Shown here: one piece after another, positions 59,590 through 64,000 of the stretch
Layout: each line of letters opens with the position of its first letter
Position numbering within the stretch: position 1 is the first letter of the stretch
Assembly (NCBI GenBank): GCA_045631905.1
Contig: JAZQVO010000012.1
Span: 8,227-72,226, forward strand
Direction: 5' to 3'
DNA: 64,000 nt
From: HGM04593 sp045631905
GTDB lineage: Bacteria > Bacteroidota > Bacteroidia > Bacteroidales > Bacteroidaceae
Made by a program: the position numbers and the translations under genes
Notes under the pieces: generated by a model
What the model saw: the letters and a program-made list of their open reading frames with translations, nothing else
The model's database searches: none
Told to the model about the DNA's origin: nothing

Positions 59590-60945
59590 ATGATAAAAAG
59601 AGCCCTGTTCACAGTCGCAGCCATACTCGCATGTTTCGGTATGCATGCACAGAAAAACATTCTTAACAACAGCACAAAGCAGGATATTGAAGAGTACTTC
59701 GCAAAAAGCATAAGCAACGAAGAGGCAATACCCTTCGACTGCAAAAAAAAGATACCGGTCAAGAGAGCGGGCGAGGCCTGCATCGAGGTGTGGAACTGCT
59801 GGAAAAACATTATTAAAAAGAGCGAAAAAGAGAAACTGCCACCCCTATCGGCAACCATCAACCCCGACACCCTCTTTTGGTCGATGCCCACCCACCCCGA
59901 GGAGGGCGCACAAATGCCCTTTTATTATGTATACAAAGGAGAAAAACCCACAGAGGGCTACCCCCTGTTTCTCTACATGCACGGCTCGGGGCCCAAAAAC
60001 AGAGAGTGGGAGACAGGCCTCAAACTATGCAACACGTTCGACGATGCCCCCTCGGCCTACTTCATACCCCAGATTCCGAGCGAAAAACACTATCGCTGGG
60101 CGGTGCAACACCAACAACTTGCATGGGAAAAACTTTTGCGCCTTGCACTCACCAACAACGATATAAACCCCGAAAGAATATACTTTTTCGGAATATCGGA
60201 GGGAGGTTACGGCAGCCAACGTCTTGCATCGTTCTATGCCGACTACCTTGCCGGAGCAGGCCCCATGGCAGGCGGCGAGCCATTAAAGAACGCACCGGCC
60301 GAGAACCTCGCAAACACAGCATTTATTCTGCGTACAGGCGAGCACGACTATGGTTTCGGCCGAAACTACATGACATACCTGACCGGAGCCACACTCGACA
60401 GCCTCAGAACCGCCCACCCCGGGCTATACAACTTCTATGTAGAGCTTATACCCAAGATGGGGCATAATTTCGACTACCGAGGCACCACCACATGGCTTGC
60501 AAAATACAAGCGCAACCCCAACCCCACATATTATTATTGGGAAGACTACGACATGTACGGTCGCCACAGAAAAGGGTTCTACAACATTAGAGTAAACGAG
60601 ACATCGCGCAACAACGACGAGGAGCGCACCTGTTACGAGGTAACCACAGAAGCAAACCGCATAAACATAAACGTGAAAAACGTAACCTACACAACCACAG
60701 AGACAAAGATGGGTATCCCCATGGTATTCTCCAAGAGCTATGCCCCCGCAACAAAAGGCAATATAACCCTCTTCCTGAACGACAAGCTTGCCGACCTCAC
60801 AAAACCCATAGAGGTAATAGTAAACGGCAAAACAGCGTTCAGCGGGAAGGTTAAACCCACCGTAAAGGCCATGGCAGAGAGTTGCGCACTCTTCTTCGAC
60901 CCCGCACGAGTGTTCCCCGTAGCAATAGAGGTTGCGATAGAATAA
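59590..60945 (+). CDS. secreted alpha/beta-hydrolase (esterase/PHB-depolymerase-like)
   Basis: A 451-residue exported protein with a signal peptide ending at GMHA-QK (about residue 20). The alpha/beta-hydrolase core runs from about 110 to 300: LFLYMHGSGPK (oxyanion strand), the nucleophile elbow FFGISEGGYGSQR (GxSxG), an acid candidate in RTGEHDYGF, and the histidine in PKMGHNFDYRG. The last 110 residues form a separate beta domain (VKNVTYTTTETK...). It resembles predicted peptidase/esterase proteins of Bacteroidales; the substrate is unknown. It is monocistronic, with recR starting 53 bases later under its own -7 box. Confidence 0.8.
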   Translation: MIKRALFTVAAILACFGMHAQKNILNNSTKQDIEEYFAKSISNEEAIPFDCKKKIPVKRAGEACIEVWNCWKNIIKKSEKEKLPPLSATINPDTLFWSMPTHPEEGAQMPFYYVYKGEKPTEGYPLFLYMHGSGPKNREWETGLKLCNTFDDAPSAYFIPQIPSEKHYRWAVQHQQLAWEKLLRLALTNNDINPERIYFFGISEGGYGSQRLASFYADYLAGAGPMAGGEPLKNAPAENLANTAFILRTGEHDYGFGRNYMTYLTGATLDSLRTAHPGLYNFYVELIPKMGHNFDYRGTTTWLAKYKRNPNPTYYYWEDYDMYGRHRKGFYNIRVNETSRNNDEERTCYEVTTEANRININVKNVTYTTTETKMGIPMVFSKSYAPATKGNITLFLNDKLADLTKPIEVIVNGKTAFSGKVKPTVKAMAESCALFFDPARVFPVAIEVAIE

Positions 60946-60964
60946 ATCATTCGCAAAAAAAGCC

Positions 60965-60972
60965 TATCTTTG
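60965..60972 (+). promoter_or_regulatory. -7 box of the recR group
   Basis: TATCTTTG is an exact match to TAnnTTTG, 26 bases before the recR ATG. No clear -33 element is visible. Confidence 0.5.
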
Positions 60973-60998
60973 CCGAGAAAATTTACAAAAACAAAACA

Positions 60999-61619
60999 AT
61001 GAACCAAGAATACCCTTCGGCACTGCTCGAAAAGGCTGTGAACGAGTTCAGCAAACTACCCGGGATAGGGCGTAAGACGGCTACACGTCTGGTGTTGCAC
61101 ATGTTACGTCGCAAAGAAGAGGAGGTGACCGCCTTTTCCGACTCGCTGACACGCCTTAAACGCGAAGCAAAATATTGCAAGGAGTGTCACAGCATATCGG
61201 ACACCGACATATGCCCCATCTGCTCCAACCCCCTGCGCGACCACAGCACTATATGCGTGGTGGAAAACATACAAGACGTGATGGCGGTGGAGAACACCAT
61301 GCAATACCGCGGAGTATACCACGTTCTCGGCGGTGTGATATCGCCCATGGACGGGGTGGCACCGAGCGACCTCAACATAGAGAGCCTCATAGAGAGAGTG
61401 GCACAGGGCGATGTAAAAGAGATAGTACTCGCGCTAAGCTCCACCATGGAAGGCGACACCACAAACTTCTACATCTACCGCAAGCTCATGCAATACGATG
61501 TAAAGCTATCGGTCATCGCACGTGGTATTTCGGTGGGCGACGAGCTTGAATACGCCGACGAGATAACCCTCGGACGCTCAATAGTAAACCGTACCCCCTT
61601 CACAGGAAAAACAATTTAA
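60999..61619 (+). CDS. recR: recombination mediator protein RecR
   Basis: Ring-forming partner of RecO in RecA loading. The N-terminal helix-hairpin-helix (LPGIGRKTATRLVLHML), the C4 zinc finger (CKECHSISDTDICPIC) and the Toprim domain (CVVENIQDVMAVENT, YHVLGGVISPMDGV) are present. I chose ATG 60999 (MNQEYPSALLEKAV, 206 residues), although the frame is open back into the preceding gene. It leads a group of four rightward genes. Confidence 0.97.
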   Translation: MNQEYPSALLEKAVNEFSKLPGIGRKTATRLVLHMLRRKEEEVTAFSDSLTRLKREAKYCKECHSISDTDICPICSNPLRDHSTICVVENIQDVMAVENTMQYRGVYHVLGGVISPMDGVAPSDLNIESLIERVAQGDVKEIVLALSSTMEGDTTNFYIYRKLMQYDVKLSVIARGISVGDELEYADEITLGRSIVNRTPFTGKTI

Positions 61620-61623
61620 CAAG

Positions 61624-62082
61624 ATGCACACACAAGAGGAAAAAACAATAAAAAAACTACGCAACATATTCTGGTTGCAGGCAGTGCTTGTAGCAGCCAC
61701 AGCCATACTCTTCGAAACAGGGATACTTGCCAAGGGCACCGTAGCACTCGCCCCCACAACACGCTACATAGTAGATGTTGCCGGCATCATGCTCACAATA
61801 GCATGTATACCACTTGCCATAAAAGGTTTCTCGGAACTTTTGGCAAGGGGCATAAAAAAGAAAAAGCCCCAATTTACCGAATATTTTTACACCATAAGCA
61901 CAGCACGACTAGGCATACTGTTTGTGGCAACCGCGCTAAACACCGCACTTTTTTACAGCATGAATAACGAAGGTGCCATGTACTGCGCACTGCTGGGAGC
62001 CGGAGCCATGATGTACAGCTACCCACGCCGTGAAATACTCGACGACTGCCTGCAAAAGATAAAAAACAACGACACAAAATGA
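61624..62082 (+). CDS. four-helix membrane protein of unknown function
   Basis: A 152-residue protein with four hydrophobic helices (about residues 15-37, 50-70, 90-110 and 115-130) and a lysine-rich cytoplasmic loop (ARGIKKKKPQF). I recognise no domain. It is encoded four bases after recR and overlaps the glycosyltransferase start by four bases (ATGA), so it is almost certainly translated. Small membrane proteins at this place beside recR and a glycosyltransferase are common in Bacteroidales. Confidence 0.8.
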   Translation: MHTQEEKTIKKLRNIFWLQAVLVAATAILFETGILAKGTVALAPTTRYIVDVAGIMLTIACIPLAIKGFSELLARGIKKKKPQFTEYFYTISTARLGILFVATALNTALFYSMNNEGAMYCALLGAGAMMYSYPRREILDDCLQKIKNNDTK

Positions 62083-63293
62083 AATTGTCGGTAATAATAG
62101 TAAGCTACAATGTGAAGCACTACCTCGAACAGTGCTTACACTCGCTGTTCCGCGCAGGGAGCAGTGTTGCCATGGAGGTTTTTGTGGTGGACAACGCCAG
62201 CCACGACAACTCACCCGAGTACCTGCAAAACCGCTTCCCCACACACCTCTACCCCAACCTGCACATAATAAATAACGCACGTAACATAGGGTTCGGCAAG
62301 GCAAACAACCTTGCGGTGGCAAAATCAAAAGGCGAGTATATACTTTTTCTGAACCCCGACACCATTTTGACAGAGCACACCCTTGCCGATGCACTCGAAT
62401 ATGCCGACACACACCCCGACATGGGCGGGCTCGGCACCATGATGTTACACAGCGACGGCAGTTTCGCCAACGAGTCGCGTCGTGGCCTCCCCACCCCTTG
62501 GACAGCAATGTGCAAGATGAGCGGGCTGTGCACCCTCTTCCCCAAAAGCCGTCTCTTCGGGCGATACTACATGAAATACCTCGACAAGGAGCAACCCTCG
62601 GAGATTGAGATAATATCGGGAGCATTCTTCATGGCACGCAAGAGCGCACTCGACAAAGCAGGCCTCTTCGACGAAATATTTTTCATGTACGGCGAAGATA
62701 TAGACCTCTCCTACCGCCTCATGCTAAGCGGATACAAAAACCACTATATACCATCGCCCATACTACACTACAAGGGCGAGAGTACACAAAAAAGCACATT
62801 CAAATATGTGCACATATTCTACAACGCCATGCTCCTCTTCTTCAAGAAGCACTACCACCACTACGGTCCCCTGCTCACCCTGCCCATAAAAACAGCAATA
62901 ATACTAAAAGCAGTCATTGCTGTTGTGGCACAATACATGAACCGAGCAAAAAAATTCATCATACCCACAAAAGATATACAAGATTACAAATGTGTCTATG
63001 TGGGCCGAAACACAGAGAAGGTAAAGGAGATTGCCGAAAAATGGTGCCTCGACATAGAATACATAGAGAGCGACGAAAAAAGCAACCCCACACTGCAACT
63101 GCCTGCAACAAGCAAGGATACAAAATATATAATATACGACACTAGCAACTTCAGCTACACACACATACTCGAAACCTTCCGTCGGGGAGAACACAAAGCC
63201 CTCATAGGCACATACCACCCCGACAGCAACACAATTATCACCCCCAACGATATATTTACCCTGCAACCGGCACAACCACATGACGAACAATAG
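62079..63293 (+). CDS. family 2 glycosyltransferase with C-terminal extension
   Basis: A 404-residue GT-A enzyme of the rhamnosyltransferase-like GT2 type. The N-terminal core reads LSVIIVSYNVKHYLEQCL, FVVDNASHDNSPEYL, NIGFGKANNLAVAKSKGEYI and the metal-binding FLNPDTIL, followed by SGAFFMARKSALDKAG and GEDIDLSYR. A hydrophobic stretch (about 265-285) may touch the membrane. The last 110 residues (about 295-404: DYKCVYVGRNTEKVKEIAEKW ...) look like a separate small alpha/beta domain. Its product may be a cell-surface polysaccharide; acceptor unknown. It overlaps the acetyltransferase gene by 14 bases. Confidence 0.9.
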   Translation: MKLSVIIVSYNVKHYLEQCLHSLFRAGSSVAMEVFVVDNASHDNSPEYLQNRFPTHLYPNLHIINNARNIGFGKANNLAVAKSKGEYILFLNPDTILTEHTLADALEYADTHPDMGGLGTMMLHSDGSFANESRRGLPTPWTAMCKMSGLCTLFPKSRLFGRYYMKYLDKEQPSEIEIISGAFFMARKSALDKAGLFDEIFFMYGEDIDLSYRLMLSGYKNHYIPSPILHYKGESTQKSTFKYVHIFYNAMLLFFKKHYHHYGPLLTLPIKTAIILKAVIAVVAQYMNRAKKFIIPTKDIQDYKCVYVGRNTEKVKEIAEKWCLDIEYIESDEKSNPTLQLPATSKDTKYIIYDTSNFSYTHILETFRRGEHKALIGTYHPDSNTIITPNDIFTLQPAQPHDEQ

Positions 63294-63795
63294 CAAGAAC
63301 ACAACCCTCCGCGCCCTTGAACCCGAAGACCTCGAACTACTCTACACCATAGAAAACGACAGAGAGACATGGGAAGTAACATCGGCAAAGGTATGCTACT
63401 CGCGCTACGCCATAAAACAGTACCTTGCCTCACAACCACAAGAGATAAACATCGCAGGCGAGATGCGCTTTGTCATAACAACAGGAGAGGGAGAAGCTGT
63501 GGGGCTGATAGACCTCACAAACTACTCGGCCACCGACCGCTCGGCCGAGATAGGGATAACCATGCTTAAAAGCCACCGAGGAAAAGGACACGGAAAAGAG
63601 GCAATAAAAGAGATTGAACAATTTTCCAAAGAGATGCTCAACCTGCGCATGCTCTATGCACACACCCTTGCCTGCAACGAAACAGCAAACAAACTATTCG
63701 CATCGTGTGGCTACCAAGCCGTCGCAACCCTCCCAGAATGGCAATTTCACATGGGAAAATATGAGGATTTAATGGTTTTCAAAAAAAAATTGTAA
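63280..63795 (+). CDS. GNAT-family N-acetyltransferase
   Basis: A 171-residue acetyltransferase of the RimJ/SpeG-like class. Conserved elements are LRALEPEDLELLYTIENDRETW, the strand GEAVGLIDLTNY, the acetyl-CoA-binding SHRGKGHGKEAIKEI (Q/RxxGxG/A type) and the final YAHTLACNETANKLFASCGY. The substrate (amine, peptide or sugar) is not evident; its place behind the glycosyltransferase with overlapping frames suggests cotranscription only. It is followed by the tRNA-Asp promoter. Confidence 0.9.
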   Translation: MTNNSKNTTLRALEPEDLELLYTIENDRETWEVTSAKVCYSRYAIKQYLASQPQEINIAGEMRFVITTGEGEAVGLIDLTNYSATDRSAEIGITMLKSHRGKGHGKEAIKEIEQFSKEMLNLRMLYAHTLACNETANKLFASCGYQAVATLPEWQFHMGKYEDLMVFKKKL

Positions 63796-63811
63796 AAAAG
63801 TTGCGAAATAG

Positions 63812-63842
63812 TTTGCAGGTTAAAAAAAAATGCATACCTTTG
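63812..63842 (+). promoter_or_regulatory. promoter of tRNA-Asp
   Basis: TTTG (63812-63815), a 19-base spacer and TACCTTTG (63835-63842): full consensus. The leader begins CACTCGCTTTGAG, nearly identical to that of tRNA-Glu. Confidence 0.85.
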
Positions 63843-63886
63843 CACTCGCTTTGAGACACGAACAAAGCAATAAACATTGAAATTCT

Positions 63887-63960
63887 GGTGCGTTAGTTCA
63901 GTTGGTTAGAATACATGCCTGTCACGCATGGGGTCACGGGTTCGAGTCCCGTACGCACCG
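63887..63960 (+). tRNA. tRNA-Asp (anticodon GUC)
   Basis: A 74-base cloverleaf: acceptor GGTGCGT/ACGCACC, anticodon stem CATGC/GCATG around CTGTCAC with GTC, T arm CGGG-TTCGAGT-CCCG and G73, the identity base for aspartate. CCA is not encoded. Confidence 0.96.
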
Positions 63961-63961
63961 C

Positions 63962-63999
63962 AAACGAGTTCCAAAGAAATTTGGGACTCGTTTTTGTTT
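63962..63999 (+). terminator. terminator of tRNA-Asp
   Basis: AAACGAGTTCCAAA and TTTGGGACTCGTTT form a 14-bp stem with one G-T pair and a short loop, followed by TTGTTTT at the right edge of the window. Confidence 0.85.
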
Positions 64000-64000
64000 T

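Overview
The window reads as a chromosomal segment of a Bacteroidales bacterium (phylum Bacteroidota), probably a gut-type commensal. The evidence is a SusC/SusD pair, DUF families confined to this phylum (DUF4294, DUF4835, DUF3127, DUF4458, DUF5003), a Bacteroidota-type dcw cluster without murF or ddl, a Rho factor with a long N-terminal insertion, lipoproteins with Ser-Asp-rich residues after the lipidated cysteine, and promoters of the TTTG-N19/20-TAnnTTTG type. MurE carries the DNPR motif, so the peptidoglycan is predicted to contain meso-diaminopimelate. I cannot fix the genus. I see no rRNA genes, insertion sequences, prophage, CRISPR array or replication origin.

Layout. 1-4000: the start of a LOG-family gene, a DUF4294 lone gene, and a leftward four-gene group (thioesterase, small membrane protein, CoA-transferase, RNA 2'-O-methyltransferase). 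4129-9020: mfd and a secreted C1-family (bleomycin-hydrolase-like) peptidase. 9231-25069: the dcw cluster mraZ-rsmH-ftsL-ftsI-murE-mraY-murD-ftsW-murG-murC-ftsQ-ftsA-ftsZ plus a YqeY gene, with a MraZ-box-like direct repeat overlapping its promoter. 25080-28615: recO (leftward), tRNA-Glu, rpsT, gyrB. 28691-31946: a DUF5009 membrane acyltransferase, a degenerate nitroreductase-like gene, tRNA-Cys, and tilS. 31998-38415: a leftward housekeeping group in transcription order dnaN, exonuclease, coaBC::DUF4835 fusion, recN, rlmB. 38584-40972: a DUF3127 single-strand-binding-like gene and rho.

41289-56106 is the main accessory region: a leftward run of nine closely spaced genes, susC, susD, a DUF4984/DUF4843-like lipoprotein, a DUF5003 lipoprotein, a DUF4458 leucine-rich-repeat lipoprotein, a BACON/leucine-rich-repeat lipoprotein, a subtilisin-like S8 peptidase lipoprotein, a DUF1573 protein and a small lipocalin-like lipoprotein. 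It has the import and surface-binding parts of a polysaccharide utilisation locus but no carbohydrate-active enzyme. The only evident catalyst is a peptidase, so a surface protein- or glycoprotein-processing system is a reasonable inference.

56438-64000: a TlpA-like lipoprotein and ysxC, an OprB-like porin, a secreted alpha/beta-hydrolase, the recR-membrane protein-glycosyltransferase-acetyltransferase group, and tRNA-Asp with its terminator. The two most unusual points are the in-frame fusion of cytoplasmic CoaBC to a signal-peptide-bearing DUF4835 protein (34419-36512) and the S8/LRR/SusCD operon.
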